Assembly: GCA_036346395.1 (NCBI GenBank)
Contig: CM070615.1
Location: forward strand, 25,415,282 to 25,479,281
Source of the DNA: Hsuehochloa calcarea
Taxonomy: Eukaryota > Streptophyta > Magnoliopsida > Poales > Poaceae
DNA: 64,000 nucleotides
Reading direction: 5' to 3'
Below, one piece after another: positions 24,048 to 37,914 of this stretch (within the stretch, counting starts at the first letter, position 1; each line of letters begins with the position of its first letter). The notes below the pieces were generated by a model. It saw only the letters and a program-made list of their open reading frames with translations, ran no database searches and had not been told where the DNA came from. The position numbers were made by a program, and so were the translations under genes.

Positions 24048-27000
24048 TTCTACCCTCCTTAACTGTGATTCGACCTCGAATCGACGCCAATCTAAATGTA
24101 AGGAAACTACATTTGGAATGAAACAAATGATATTCCCGACTTGGAATTGCTCGGATACTCGCTTAACACTCGAGCACACCAGACGATGCGTACTTCGCAT
24201 AAGGACCCGAGACGGTCAACGCGATAAGCCAACGTTCTCATTTCTACAACTTTCAAAAACGAAGAGAATCCAACTAGAAATAGAGAGTCGTCATCGCATC
24301 CACGCAATGCTAACTCTCCACCAAAAGGTTAGATTCCAAATTTAACAATCATCTCAAAAACAAATCCATTTTCCAAATAAGCAGTTTACAAATGAACACC
24401 ACGACAACCAAAGGAGAAATCACTTGAACGCCCAAACCAAATACTTGCGGTTTGTCTTAATTTGGAAAGAATCAACACGCCAACACAGCGCCAACTCAAA
24501 TTGCGGAATATACAAGTCAACGACACAAAACTCAAACGAGAATCAAGAAAACACCTCATTATCCCACGAATCATCCTTTGCTATAGTTCCTCGCTTCTAG
24601 GAATAAAATTTCTCTCGAACATTGAAATTCGAATTCACTGCCTACCACATGAGCTTAAACCTCTTAGTTAAACATCCTCAAATTATGCTCAAATTGAAAT
24701 ACATCATCCACACCATTGTGGAGAGGCTATATTGAATCCACCGAATACTCTAAATAACTCATTCTACTAACCAAAATTGATTTGATAGAAGGCGTTCAAA
24801 GCAACACAGAATAGGTCCCACACAATGACATTACCTCTAATTTCCAAGAACAACAACTCAAAATTCTTAGCACGCACGTTCATATACTTCATCAGAAGGG
24901 TTCTATCAATTATCATTCCACTGCTCAGGAAACTCTATTATTCCACTCTCTCTACACACAATCATTGAGTGACCAAAGGTCTAGCATGAAAATACAAAGC
25001 CCAGATTTAACCTGCAAGACTTCTACTACAAATTGCAATTATAACAGATAGGGAAATCAATGGATTGAATCTACAATATTCCCACAATTCTAACATACTC
25101 ACTTATTGACATCCTCAAAAATTACCCACATAATCTCGCAATCTTATCCAATTGCGTTACTCTATAAAATTACTCGATAATCCTCAACCTTTTAACATGA
25201 ACTGAAGTTCTGGAATTTCTCTATACCATAGGTTCTACTCAATCGTAACACTATTCAGACTTACTTCGAAGCCAAACATTCCATGTGAATCAATATTTTT
25301 TTTCCTCAAGAGATACAGATCAAATCCATTTCACATTCTTCTACTCCTCCAATAACTTGGTAGCAAAATATCACCACTACCAAAACTTAACCACCACCAA
25401 ACAGTTGCTAATAAACGCTTTGTAAAACCCTGCAACAAAACTTTTGGGTCTTTCTCAAAAGAAAGAGGCGAATAAGGACAAGCTTCGTCACACATAAAAA
25501 CGTTGCTCATCCCAACGAGCATGAACCCAAAAGAATATTCTGATAATGGGGATCTTGGAAAACGAAAGCTGAGTTCACAGTTGAGGGCACACATCCCTCA
25601 AGAGAGAATAGCAAATAACATCCGATACGAAAGAAAGACATTGCGATTGAAACTCAACATCTCTTGAGCGGAAAGAGTAAGAAGTTTAGGAACGATTCAA
25701 ATAATCACAACTTACAAAACTTGACTCAAATTATCAAATACTATACTGCACTCTTTCCTTTAACACATCAATTAGTTCTTGAACTAATAACACCTTGCCA
25801 TATGAACAAAGTAAGTTCTTTAGTTCAACCCACGGAACTACTTAAGAACAAATAAAAATTTTCAACACACCAAATTTGTTCGAAATAATTCATCTACTCA
25901 TGAAACATGTAATCCAAATGACCTCAGCCACAAAACAAGCATTTTCCTTTACAGGACTTCACGAAAAGCAAAAGGATTCTCAACGAAAGCGACGAAAATT
26001 TCCTTTGATTGCAACCTCACTTTGCGAACTCAAACCAAGGAGCCTTTAGGACTAAATCACACGAAACTCTTAAGAAGCAATAGGATATCTCCATGCACCA
26101 TTTTACTTAAAACAATTTCAGTTACCAGAATATTCACGAACTCCAAAAGGTCACGGAAACTAGACTTGAAGTATTCTCATTTAGGCGGTATCACAGAGGT
26201 GATTATTTTACTACAAGTTTCAACATCAATCTCACAACGTCAATTAGAAAACACCTCGAAAGACTCTTGCGAAAAGAATGGGTCGAATATTTCTCAAAAG
26301 AAGAGGCACATGAAAATGATTTTCACCAACTAGAAAATCATTTACCACTCGCCACAAACACCCGACCAAGGAGAAAACCAATTAAGCAATGAACTCATTG
26401 AACATAAGGGGAGTCCACTGTTGAAAGCATAAGCCTCAAAAGAAGAGAATGTCTGACCTTAGCAGATAAGAACAACGAGCATTCAATATCAAAGCGCTCG
26501 CATCACTGAAGAACTATTATAACTTTACAACAAATCGTTTTACGCGGAAGACTTCGTTTACCAAAATAAACTTGAACCCCCCAAAAGGTCATGAACACAA
26601 AACTTGAAATTGGATCATTTTAGAAACAACAAGAAAGGTGGTCAAACTTCTTTCTCTATAAAAGAATCAACATTACTGAACATTTCATTAAGAGCAATAA
26701 CATACGTTCCTGGTAACAATCAATTTACATTACTATCATATCAATAAACCTTCTAAAGGAAACACGACAAAGTGTGTCTTAGAAATCTCCAGCATTAAAT
26801 GGGATTGTAATAACAACTTATTCTAGAAAAGAAACGTGGTGTGAAATACACAAAGCTTAAACAAACCTCTCACACAACGCCACAAAACCTTAGAAAAAGG
26901 TATCGACACTTTTTTTTCAAAGAGAGGCTCTAAACTCCAACACTCCAACTACTCCAAAAGAAACGAGCGAGTCAAAACATTCTTCAATGAACTTTGTAAA

Positions 27001-28373
27001 GATGATTCCCATTCTCAAAATACCAAGCGGTGAACCAGTCACCTTAATCAACGGAGAGATAGGACCATCATATACAAAATATATGATCTTGCCAATAACA
27101 ATGTTTACAAGTAGTAAAGAGAGTTCAGCAGTCAAAAGACAAGAGATTATTTTGAAAAACAAATAGGGACCAATAGAAACCCGTAGCCCACAACTTTGTT
27201 TGAGTACAACCTCCAACTTAATCATAACACATCACCACAAATGGGTTTTAACACTATTCTTGTAAAAGAGATGCATTATACTTCAACAAATGTAATGATC
27301 CAATAGAAATACGTAGAGCCAAAGCTTTCTCGGGTTAACGGACTTGCAACAGAAAACTCTCATTATACAACTATCAAACGAGTAAATGAGTCGCTCTTTT
27401 CTAAGGAGAAAGAAGGAACAATCATAGAAATTTCAATATTACTAATTGACGAAGATCACCAGTAGTAAAAACAAATTAACGGTCGAAAAACAATAATGGT
27501 TTCAGAATACCATTAAAGACTCATTGAAACTCATCAACTACCAGGAACCATGAACCCAAAAGAAATTCATCCACCACCACCGGACAAGAATTTGTCAAAT
27601 TCAGAATTCAAGGAAGAGAACGACTTTCTAAAGTAATCCACAAGAAATATGCAAGGCCAATGCACACTTAGTAAAGAACTTTGCAAAAGAAATCTTCCAA
27701 CGCCCGAAATTCCAAGCGAACAAATAAGTTAAATTTTCCAACAGGGGTAAAGCATAACCCAGTGAAAAGATAAATCTTGCAATTTAACTATACTCACGCG
27801 GAGCAGTAATATCACAATAGTCGAAAGTACAATAACTGTTTCAAAGAACGATCAGAAACCTACTGGAGCTTGCCCTCCTCATTATAACCCTCCTTTCAAA
27901 AGAAATTCACGAACTACAAGAAACTACAACCAGAAAACCAGATACAAATTTGAGAAAGAGAACAACTTCAACAATGAGCTCAGGCTCAACACAGAACTAT
28001 AGAACAGGGGTAAGAACTTCTCTACTCTCATACCACGAGCAATTGGTGTAGCACAGCAAAACCGGGACAACAACCACGAACTCAACTGCTCAACGTCCGC
28101 TACCGATACGCATAGCTAATGCAATCAATTATGAATATATAGGATCATCTCATGACAATCATAGAATAATTCATAGATATAGGATACCATATCATGTCAC
28201 AGATTAACAACATGAGAGATAGTACAGAAACAATTCTACACAGTACTACATAATGAACCAAATCACTAGAAATGAGGAAGCAATGGATTTTCCAAACCAC
28301 ACCTACTGTGCACAGTGTGTCATTTTAATACTTTTCTACTAACCACGGACCTAAAGCCCGCTCTGATACCAAC
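24048..28373 (-). other. Non-coding inside of the LARD-like element
   Basis: The region is 4.3 kb, AT-rich, with no frame over about 105 codons and no recognisable gag, protease, RT or integrase motif. Short phrases recur in diverged form, such as TGAACCCAAAAGA (25512, 27550), CCAAAAGGTCA (26142, 26581) and CAATAGAAA..CGTAG (27172, 27302), so it may be built from old internal repeats. Nothing else is recognised. Confidence 0.6.
28358..28371 (-). other. Primer binding site of the LARD-like element
   Basis: The plus strand reads GCTCTGATACCA, the complement of TGGTATCAGAGC, the usual plant PBS for initiator methionine tRNA. It lies three bases from the LTR start at 28374, as expected for the 5' end of a minus-strand element. 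Confidence 0.85.
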
Positions 28374-30386
28374 TGTAACACCCTGGCTATTCGGAAGCCA
28401 AGATGTCACACAAATCTAATAAAGATACTAATAGTACACAACATTACCAGGTTAATCGAGCTCAATCATCAATATCCCATAAGGAACGCGGCGATAAGCG
28501 ATTAATGTTTCATGGGAAGGAATGGAAAACAATCATAAAGCGATGTACAAGAAGCATTACCAAAATTGGATTATTACAATCTGGAAATTTATCAAATAGT
28601 TGACAGGACTGAAAGATAACATTAGTTATTATGGTTTGATAAAGGTGTTGTGCGTCTTTGGACTACTCCCACAAAAGGTCTTGCCTTCTTCCTCATTTAC
28701 CTAAATAAAACAAACAAAGCAAGGATGAGCCAAAGACTCGGCAAGTACATTTAACGAATAATCAAACATCAAGAGAACAAGGTAATCACAATCCACTTGT
28801 AAACACTTCTCGAACATTTATGAAAATGCATGGAATGGAATAATGCAATGAAGGAATGGATGCCACAACTTATACTCAGATAGTGAGTGACACACCCGTT
28901 GGTGTTCACTTAAGCCCGTATTTAACAAAGCACGGGACCTCAAATACCGTATGAAGAACGTTTCATCGGTGTGCAACATTACCCACATTGGAATGGTGGG
29001 TCTTACGTGCCCATTCTGGAATTGATGGGAAATTTCCACTCCCGTGGACGGAAACGAAGCATGCAGGAATGGAATGAATCATGTATCACAAGAAACATAA
29101 ATATTGAAATCTATCCACATCATGAGCACAACGCAAGAACAGTCATATATTCGACACATCATCATGCATTCCTTTGAAAACAACACAAATTAACAAACAG
29201 TACTTGTCTTTCGTGTTGCGACGCGTTAGTAAGCAACGAAGGTGTTCCCACACGCGATGCTTCGCCGCCTACACAAATATGTTCCCAAAATAAGAACAAC
29301 GATATTACATTGCTACCGATGTTCTACAATATCTTCTAACTACCCAATATACCGCACAGACCCGACTTGAAAACAAACTATTCACCCGATTTCAGCCTTA
29401 CGATCAGTGACGCGAAATATCGTAATTAAATATACATAACTCATAATTAATTGAAACCAGTGCTCAAATAATCTTAACGCACCAGGCTACAAAACTCTAG
29501 TTGGTGGAATCCTTTGATTCGGCCAAAACAGTGGCCTAAACAACAGTTGAAAACACTAACAGATATCTGCTTGATTTGTAGCGATGGTAAATAAAATGAC
29601 GTAACTTTTATTATACTGATCCAATAGAGGTGATCTTTATCAACATAGATTTATAATTTAAAGGGCTACAACAACCTATTTGGGTGAGAGTTCTGAATCT
29701 GACTGTAACTAGATCAAAACCGACGAGCAACAAGCGGTCTCAAAATCTCGATGCAGACAGAGTAGTGTGCGGTTAAAAATTCATATCTCCTAAACCACAG
29801 GGTGGAATCTCGTGATATCAGTGCCAAAAGAAAGCTAAGGAAACCATAAATATAACTCTGGTAGACGAAAACCCGATATTCGGCCTCTAAGTAATTCATA
29901 ATGGCCCGACAAAAAAATCTGCCAAAACACGTCAGCTGTCCAGGACAGTCGCGGTAACACTGCCATATCTCCTAAACCGTAACTCCAAATCAGATGAGCT
30001 CGGTGCCTAAAGAAAGCTAAAGATCAAGGGCTACAACTTTCTAAGAGGTGGGAAGATCAGAAAACGTACGGAACTTACCCAAATCTGGCGAACAAATCTG
30101 GCGCACGACAGGGAGGAGGGTGGCGGCCGGTTGGAGAGGGGGAGGAAGGGGTGGTGGCTTGGGAGGGGAGTGGGGAGAGAGAGGGGATAGGCTAGGGTTT
30201 GGGGATGAGGAAAAAAACCCCCCTTGGCTCGCCCCTCTCATGGGCCCCTCCTGGGCTGCAGCCCAGGCCCAGGTTGTCGGAAGATCGCTGAAAACCCCCC
30301 GTTGATTCAGGAAATTTCAGTTCTTGTTTGAATTTTCCCTCCCCAGCTGCTTTTCTAATTACCCGATCCAAATCCGGGGTATTACA
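28374..30386 (-). repeat. 5' LTR of the LARD-like element
   Basis: It starts TGTAACACCC and ends GGGTATTACA on the plus strand, and pairs with 22043-24047. The GC-rich part near 30100-30300 on the plus strand corresponds to 23760-23960 of the other LTR. Confidence 0.85.
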
Positions 30387-30775
30387 CTCACCTCCCCGTC
30401 GTCTTCCTCCCGAAGCCAGTGCCCATGCCACTGCGTTAACGCCTCGACTACTTCGTCCTCTTGGTCTCTGCGTTGTCTCCTCCCTTACCTACTCCTATTG
30501 GCCCCGCCGCGCCTCGTCGCCCCGTCTCCTGCCTCACCTTCCCTCTGCTCCACCCCGTCCCGAGTCGAGCCCGCGCTGCGTCACGACCGCCGAAAAAGTC
30601 ATCATCATCGGTGCATTTTCCTCCCTGTTCTTCCGCGCGCATTGAATGCCTCGTCTCGCCCCGCACCTGCCCTTCTCTCTCCGCAAATCCCCTCGGCCAC
30701 GCCATGCCCTACGCCAGCCAGAGCTCGCTCATGCACCTCTACCGTCGAACTCCTCCCTCTCACCTCCTCAGCCTG

Positions 30776-30783
30776 TATAAATA
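30776..30783 (+). promoter_or_regulatory. TATA box of solo LTR Y
   Basis: TATAAATA follows a GC-rich block and lies about 270 bases before the G-box minisatellite. The 309-aa ORF at 30324-31253 spans the end of another element, the promoter and the minisatellite, and is not a gene. Confidence 0.55.
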
Positions 30784-31039
30784 GGAGTGCCGGGAACTCT
30801 TCGCACTCCTCTTTCTTTCCCCCTTTTTCCCATCTCGCTCTCGCCTTCGCTCACCAGATTTGCGAGCTCCAAGCGCTTCGGCCAAAGCTTTCGCCACCGA
30901 TCATTGTGCTGCCTGCAGTGAAGCCCTGCCACCATCAACCACATCCCGGCCGTCTCGCGACTCGGGCTCGCGTGGTACTTCCTTCCCAAGCCCTCAGAGT
31001 TGCCCGTCGCTCACGCTTTTGGGTGAGCCAGCCATTGCC

Positions 31040-31795
31040 GCCAGGTTGTCAAAACCTCCTCCGACCAGGTAGTCAAATTTCCTTCCAACCACATGTAGTC
31101 GAGACCTCCTTCCACGAGGTAGTCGAAACTTCCTTCCGACCACCTGGAGTCGAACCTCCTTCCGACCACATGCAGTCAAATCTCCTTCCGACCACGTGTA
31201 GTCGAAATATCCTTCCGACCAGGTACTCAAAACTTCCTTCCAACCACCTATAGTCGAACCTCCTTCTGACTACGTGCAGTCGAACCTCTTTCCGATCACG
31301 TGTAGTCGAATCCTCCTTCCGACCATGTGTAGTCAAAATCTCATTCCGACCAGTTAGTCGAAACTCCTTCCGACCACGTGTAGTCGAATCTCCTTCCGAC
31401 CACGTGTAGTCGAAATATCCTTTCGACCAGGTATTCGAAACCTCCTTCCGACCACGTGTAGTCGAAATATCCTTTCGACCAGGTATTCGAAACCTCCTTC
31501 CGACCACGTGTAGTCGAACCTCCTTCCGACCATGTGTAGTCAAACCTCTTTCCAACCAGGTAGTCAAAACTTCCTTCTGACCACTTGTAGTCGAATCTCC
31601 TTCTGACCGCGTGCAGACGAATATCCTTCCGACCACATGTATTCGAAACCTCATTCCGACCACCTGTAGTCGAAACTTCCGCCCGACCACCTGTAATCGA
31701 ACCTCCTTCCAACCAGGTAGTCGAAACCTCCTTCCGACCACCTGTAGTCGAACATCCTTCCGACCAGTCGAACCTCTTCCGACCATGTGTTTTCA
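31040..31795. repeat. Minisatellite of about 27-30-base units in LTR Y
   Basis: Roughly 25 diverged units follow CCTTCCGACCACNTGTAGTC, then GAAAC(C)T. At least five contain CACGTG (near 31193, 31376, 31400, 31456, 31504) and one more has GATCACGTG (near 31295). The minus strand reads as a repetitive peptide (WSEG.., VVGRRF..), an artefact of the repeat. It lies downstream of the TATA box, in the likely leader of the LTR transcript. Confidence 0.85.
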
Positions 31796-32694
31796 AAACT
31801 TTCAAGAGCCTGTTCTCCTTCGTTCGAGCTTCGATTCGAATGTTTCAAATTTCTACATTTATCTTAAATCAAGATCTAACTATTTGTACTGAAATCCTTT
31901 AATTTGGAGTTCATTTGAATTTATTTGGATTTTATTTGATTTTGCTTCGTTTTCTCGTATAGATTTCAACGACTCCGGAGAACCCGAATATTTCGAAGAG
32001 CTATATCCTCAAGCTTTCGAGGAAGGCAAGTTACATCTTTGATCATATCGAATCCTAGTATTTTAAATTATTATTGCATGATATTTAAATTAAGGTAATT
32101 TAAATTCCTATTTTAAGCTTTATAGTTATTCCCAATTCCTGTGTATAGCCAAACTTTGCTATTAAATTGGTCATTCCTTGTTACCTTAGTAAAAAAATCT
32201 GGTCGATACACTAGTACGACTAGAACATGTTGAAAAATAGTTTGCTTAGACAAAGCTTCGACCGAAAGTGTTTAATTTGGGGAATTTAGCCAAAAGTTTA
32301 ACTATGCTTTAACATGTTGCTATGGTATTCCTTTTACCATGGAAGTTTTTGCAAAATGATTTCACTTGGAAAAATAAAATGAAAATTGGTTTGGACTTGG
32401 GCGAAATTGATGTTTGGAAGTCGTCCAGGTCAGTTAAGGACCGATCTTCAAGCCGCCACTTGCTAAGCCACATCGTACTACCACATGTCCTGAATGGGCA
32501 AGACCTGGCTAACTAATTTGTGACGTTTCGCCGTGGTCGTGTCATCTGGTTGCGTGGGTGTCTTTTACGACCTACTTTTATGTATTCGCACCTGGCATAA
32601 GAGGAGGGTTAAATCCGGCGGGTGGCTGGCCCAATGGAAGTGAAACCTTAGTGAGGCGGGACTGCGGTGGAATGGTATTTTTTAAAGGCCTTAT

Positions 32695-35600
32695 TGTCGG
32701 GACCCGAAAATGCATCTCAGGAACTCTTTGTGTATTCTGAACTAGTCCCAGATCAGTAACTAACTCACACAGAAAACAGTGATGAAATATCATCCATTTA
32801 TTCGATTTAAGTAAAAAGATCTCAAAGATAACAAATAGTACTAATAACTGGACCGTATGATCAATGTTTACTTACTTGCCACGCAGGGCTAAAGAAACAA
32901 ATAAACTCTTGCAGCGGAACAGGAGGCTTGGAAAAGTCAATCAACATGCTCACAGGCAATCGAGTGGAGAACGCATCCTAATCCGCAAAATCTTCATAGT
33001 CCTCTTTCTGAAAGAACTCTTGTACAGCTTGGTATTCTTCAACTGATCAACAAAGGCATAAGCCGTGAGTACATAAAGCACTCAGCTGGCCGTAGGGAAA
33101 TGTATGCAAATAGTATTCATACAAGGCTTGCCAAAGGTTAGCTGTATGGTTCTTTTGCAAAAAACAACATTTACAATAAATACAGTAATTAGATTGAAAT
33201 GCGTAATTGATAAGAATAATAAGTAAGTAAACATTTTCTTTGAATCAACCAGTGAACTACCCATTCACTTCCCAACCAAACAAATGATAAGTGAATTCCC
33301 CATTCACCAATCAACACAAACCACCAAGTGAATTACCCATTCACCAAACAAACATTATATTCATCGAGTGAACTTCTCATTCACACTCCGACACATTTGA
33401 TAAGAAACTCTATCTCTCGTGTGAAATCCCCGAGCACGTCCATAATCGCGGACACGGCTATTCGAATAGTTTTACACTCTGCAGAGGTTGTACAGCTTGA
33501 CCCACAAGACACGACTTCTCTAGTTTGTTTGGCATCCGTCGATACCACTACTCATTACCTTAGGAAAGTAGTCTAGAGCACGTGAAAAAGCCTTTACAAA
33601 GCTCCTTCTTAATCCAGTTCTGCCCGCTAAGGTTTCAACACTGAATGTCTAACCGACCAGATAGGGCCCCCTCTTGCGCCATTGTGAGTACGCCCCCCGT
33701 AACTCACGCTTCCAAGGCAGAACCAAAATTAAGACATTGCTAATTAATCAGCCAGGTCCCGCCCATACAGGAAATGTGATTGTACGGTTATGGCCCAGTT
33801 CAATGGCGCACAAGATTAAGCCATTGACAAGTTACTCAGGCGATCTTTCCACAAACCCACAACGTGTTAACCACACCCCCACTATCCACCATGCACTCGC
33901 GTCAGCGAAAACCATTTTGTTTAGCCAATGACATCCCCTGTCATGGTACTCAAATTTTAACAACAGTGGCTAACCACCACAATTTCATATATCATTAAGT
34001 CAAGATTAATCAATATGACACATGTGATAATGAACCCATCGTGACTAAGCTGAACTAAACATCAATACGATACCCATGTTGGTGATACAAATATGTCCAA
34101 CTAAATTTATCCATGCTAGGGTGACAAAGGATTCATGGCATTCAAATATTCAATGGACGCATAATGATAACATGTAATAACTAATCCCAAAACAATTTAC
34201 ATAAAGATAGCATGCAATTGTATAAAACAATATACTTTTGAAAACATAGGTTCAATATGATCAAAGGACTACGACTTGCCTTGGAATAGATCCTGGTATT
34301 GGTCTTGATATTGGTGTACTCCTCCTTGCTCAAAGTTGCCCAAAGAATTAACGTCTACTTGCAAACAGAGAAAATAAAATAAATAAATACAAAACAGAGG
34401 TAAAACCAACTCCAAAAATTAAATACAAATTTTAGATAAATAGAGCTCGAATTTAGATGAATTTAGAAATTTGGATGGGCTCAATCGGAGTTCGGATGCA
34501 AAAAATATGGGTTTTGGAAGTTTGAAATCACATAAAATCATGAAAATCATAATTTAAGTATTTACTGAATTATTTTTTCACAACAAAATTGATTAATGAC
34601 GTCAGAAACGAATTTCGCCGGAAAGAAAAGAAATTAAAAATCTACTGACATGTGGGACCAACAAGTCGGCGTGATGGTGCACCGTGGACCAGGTTTATGG
34701 AGAATGGGTCTGATGCTAAGGTGAACCCGTGCCACGTCGATGCTGACTTGATCAACACATATGTGACACATAGGCTAAAGAGCTGATGTGGCGGATGATT
34801 TGGCGATGACATGTGTTGTTTCGTGGCTGGTGATGGCAGCGTTGCCAGCGAGGGCTTCTGGACCAGCCGACAACGACGAGCGACAGCGCGGCACCGACGT
34901 ATAGTGCATGCAACAGGTAGACCTTGCTATTGCAGACTCAGTGATACCCTTGTTGATGCAAGGGGCTGACGGTGGTGGTCAGAATCGGCGACAGGGTGGA
35001 GAACGATCAACGGACTTTGTCGAGGACGAGCACCAATGACGCTCCGGTGCAATGAAGGGGTTTATGAGGTTGCGGTTGCTATGTGGACGGTGACGGTGTG
35101 CTCCACGAGGACAAGGTGTCGCCGGCGGCGGAGAAATTTGAGGTTTTTGAGCTTCAACACTAAAACCCTAATTCACGATTGCGCCGCCTCCAGGGCTTTA
35201 GGAGAAGAACAGGGTGGGGATTCGAGATGAAAGGGCGAAGGCAAACCTCAGGGCCCTGTTTATACCCCGGAGGCGAGCTCAGATAGGGAATCCCCAAATC
35301 GGTCGTTTCGGACTTGGCTGGTTCTTAGAGACGGAATCTGATCCGGGACTTGATTCCACCGGATTCGGGTGCGGAAAAGAAAAGGATATAGTTTGATGCG
35401 TTTTCACAAAGCAAATCAGTTGGAGATTGCTTTTGTTGGACGGGCTTGAGCTTCGGCCAGCCATGGCGGCTTCGGACAACGCGCGCGCGAGGAAGGAGCT
35501 GGAGGAAGGAGACGATGACGCGGGCCCCACCAGGCAGTGGTAGAAGGAGCGGTCACGTGCAAGCGGCGGTAGATGGGCTGCGACGTGGGAAGTGGGACAA

Positions 35601-37914
35601 CTCGAAATAGAAGTTGGGTTTCGGCCCACTACTGTTTCGGGAATTTAAAATAGGTTTTTCTTTTTATAAAATAGCAGAAATCTAGATAATCGTTAGAAAA
35701 TAGCAAATGAACTCATAAAAATTCTAGAAAAATCTAGAAAATATATCCAAGCACATAGGACCCAAATAAAATAATTTTGATAATAGTTGATGTTGGAATT
35801 AATCATGTTAAATTGTTTTTTATCTCTGTTGGACCGAAACAGCGACTAGAGGGGGGGTCAATAGGAGCACGATCTCTTTTTCACGAAGATCGGATTCAAT
35901 ACGATTTTCACTCCAATAACTATGAGAGCTATGAAAATCAATGTACAAGCATAGCGGAAGACTTGTATTAAATCCAATCAAAGCCCCGAAGAAAAGCAAC
36001 CAAAAACCATAAAAACTCAATCTGTAATAAGTTGGGCACTCTGACCTCTCAGATTGGCGGGCCGACTTTTACATGGGGCGGTCTGACCTCTCATATGGGC
36101 GGTCTGACCTCCAGCACGATTAACAATAAAATCAGCCCGAAAATGAAATCACAAATAGGTCTAACTTTTGATCCACAACTCGAAATTTCACAAAACTTGG
36201 AACAAACCTTCTCTAGGATGTCAGGAACCTATTCGAATCAAAGATCACGAAGATCCATGCCAAAGTTCTGAACTTTTTTTGTTTGAGTGAAGGTTACTTC
36301 AAAACCGAGTCAAAACGAAAACATAATCCAAAAACATGCTCGTGGGTTATAGATGACCAAGATGATTCTAGATTGGTTTCCACATATCATAACAAGCAAG
36401 ATCCAAGCCAGAAACCAAAAGAAAACCGAAGGATCAAAGAAAGTCCCAAAATCACAAGATAGAGAGCAAGAACATAAAGAGACTCATCTTTGAGGAATCT
36501 TGCTTGTATTGATTCGAGATAGATGTTGGTTTACAGCCACTCCATCATGGAGGACGAATACTCAACACTTGAACACACAATCAATCCAATTTCTAGAAAA
36601 CTAACCTCCTCCCTATTCTCCATAAACACCAAAACTAGGGTTTCAACAATGAAAACAAGCGAGTCAAGGGAGGAACAACTAGCACCCTCCCCTATTTATA
36701 GTGGATGCTAGCTTCTAGAAGGTATCCCCTAATGGGCACCCGTTAAACCCACACACAAATGGGTTTCACTCACACACGCATTTCAAAGCGATGTCTTCAT
36801 CTTCTCTTGACCTAAACCACTTCTCCTTGTGGCGCGGTTTAACCAAAAGCAATCTAGGATGTATCTTGGTGAAGTTACCAAAATACCCCTTCTAGATCCT
36901 TCTACAAAGACTGAGTCAAATCTTCATGAAGCAATCCCATGCTTCGCCACGTGTAAGTTGATCAACGGCTCTCTTCATGTCGGTAAGTCTCTCTCATCCA
37001 TCTCCCACCGAAACCACCATGGCACTTGCACCGACCTTCGCGCCGCTTGATGCAACCCGTCGCATCGAGCTCCCCATTCTGTCATACTTCCCCATTTTGC
37101 GCCATGCTTGAAACCACCGACTTCACCCGACATCCTCGATCGTTCTGAACCTCAACTCTCTAAGCATAGTCCCAATCATCCTCGCTGTTGACTGTCGTTG
37201 ACTTCCAAGCCACCTGCACAACAATAGACTAAGAAATCGATTACGGGAATAAGTTCTTTGCAACTTGACCCACATCAGTCAAAACATGCATCATGCAACA
37301 CATATGCACTAAAAACCATGAACTTGACCTAACCAACAAACATCGCCGTCAAGATGACGACGAACAAGTGAAAACCGGTCAGACCGCCACTTAAGGGCTG
37401 GTCTGACCGCCTAGAAGGGACTTAGCCAATTTTCAACCCTTGAAATCCGAAACCTCTCTGGAAATTTCAAACGAATAGATCTTTTGACTGGAAGCTCAAA
37501 AAATTATGAGACCAGGTGTAGCAGAATCTCCTCTCTTGCCTACACCCTCTATTTTTGGACTAGCTCCAAAATCCAACCTTTATAATCGCTGGTCAGACCA
37601 CCTCCCATAGTCGGTCGACCGCCGCCTCTCGATCGAGGCACGGCGGTCGGACCTTGAGTGGCGGTCAGATCGCCACCTCGGCCGGTCTGACCGCTAGTAA
37701 CCTGATAGCACAATAACTTTACTGAAAACGCGTGATTCGATAAACCTTCAACGTCACTACCAATTGTAACATCATCCTAACATTATGAGCATATCCCCAT
37801 GATATCCACAATCTCTGAAAATTCCAGTTAAGCTTTAACTTTAGCAGAAAAATTCAAATTGTTATTTCTCTTTTTTTTAAACTTCAAAACAAACCAAATT
37901 TTTAGGATGTTACA
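32695..37914 (-). mobile_element. Solo LTR Z nested in Y
   Basis: On the plus strand it starts TGTCGGGACCC and ends GGATGTTACA. The TSD is CTTAT (32690-32694) and CTTGT (37915-37919), one transition apart. Without it, Y reads AAAGGCCTTGTCACATGC, matching AAAAGCCTTGTCACGTGC in the solo LTR at 13326 (near 15480). On the minus strand it has a GC-rich block (about 34650-35640), TATA (35258-35264) and the palindrome CTATTCGAATAG (33458-33469). Its own length without W is about 3.2 kb. Confidence 0.88.
35827..37810 (-). mobile_element. Copia solo LTR W nested in Z
   Basis: It starts TGTTGGACCG and ends ATATCCACA, with a perfect TSD ATCTC (35822-35826 and 37811-37815). It matches the solo LTR 58277-60050 and the LTRs of the copia element at 43763-54719 in start, end and layout (GACTAGAGGGGGGGT near the start, TATTTATA at 36693-36700, ATATCCCCAT near the end). 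It is about 1.98 kb. It contains GGTCTGACC and GGTCGGACC palindromes. Confidence 0.92.

Larger units (their letters stand above)
22043..30386 (-). mobile_element. Non-autonomous LTR element (LARD-like) with two 2-kb LTRs
   Basis: LTRs are 22043-24047 and 28374-30386. Both begin GTAACACC after the first base, share CCAAGATGTCACACAAATC, and end GGGTATTACA. The PBS lies next to the right LTR and a polypurine tract next to the left LTR, so the element is on the minus strand. The left LTR start is mutated (AG in place of TG). Flanks CTCAT and CTCAC fit a TSD with one change. The 4.3-kb inside has no gag-pol, which fits a large retrotransposon derivative (LARD) that needs proteins from a partner. 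Confidence 0.85.

Noticed and set aside
30324..31253. 309-codon plus-strand ORF
   Set aside because: It starts inside the end of the LARD-like LTR and runs through a promoter region into the minisatellite. The open frame follows from composition, not from a gene.
31073..31805. Two long minus-strand ORFs with repeated WSEG and VVGRRF peptides
   Set aside because: They are translations of the 27-30-base minisatellite, which is open in more than one frame.
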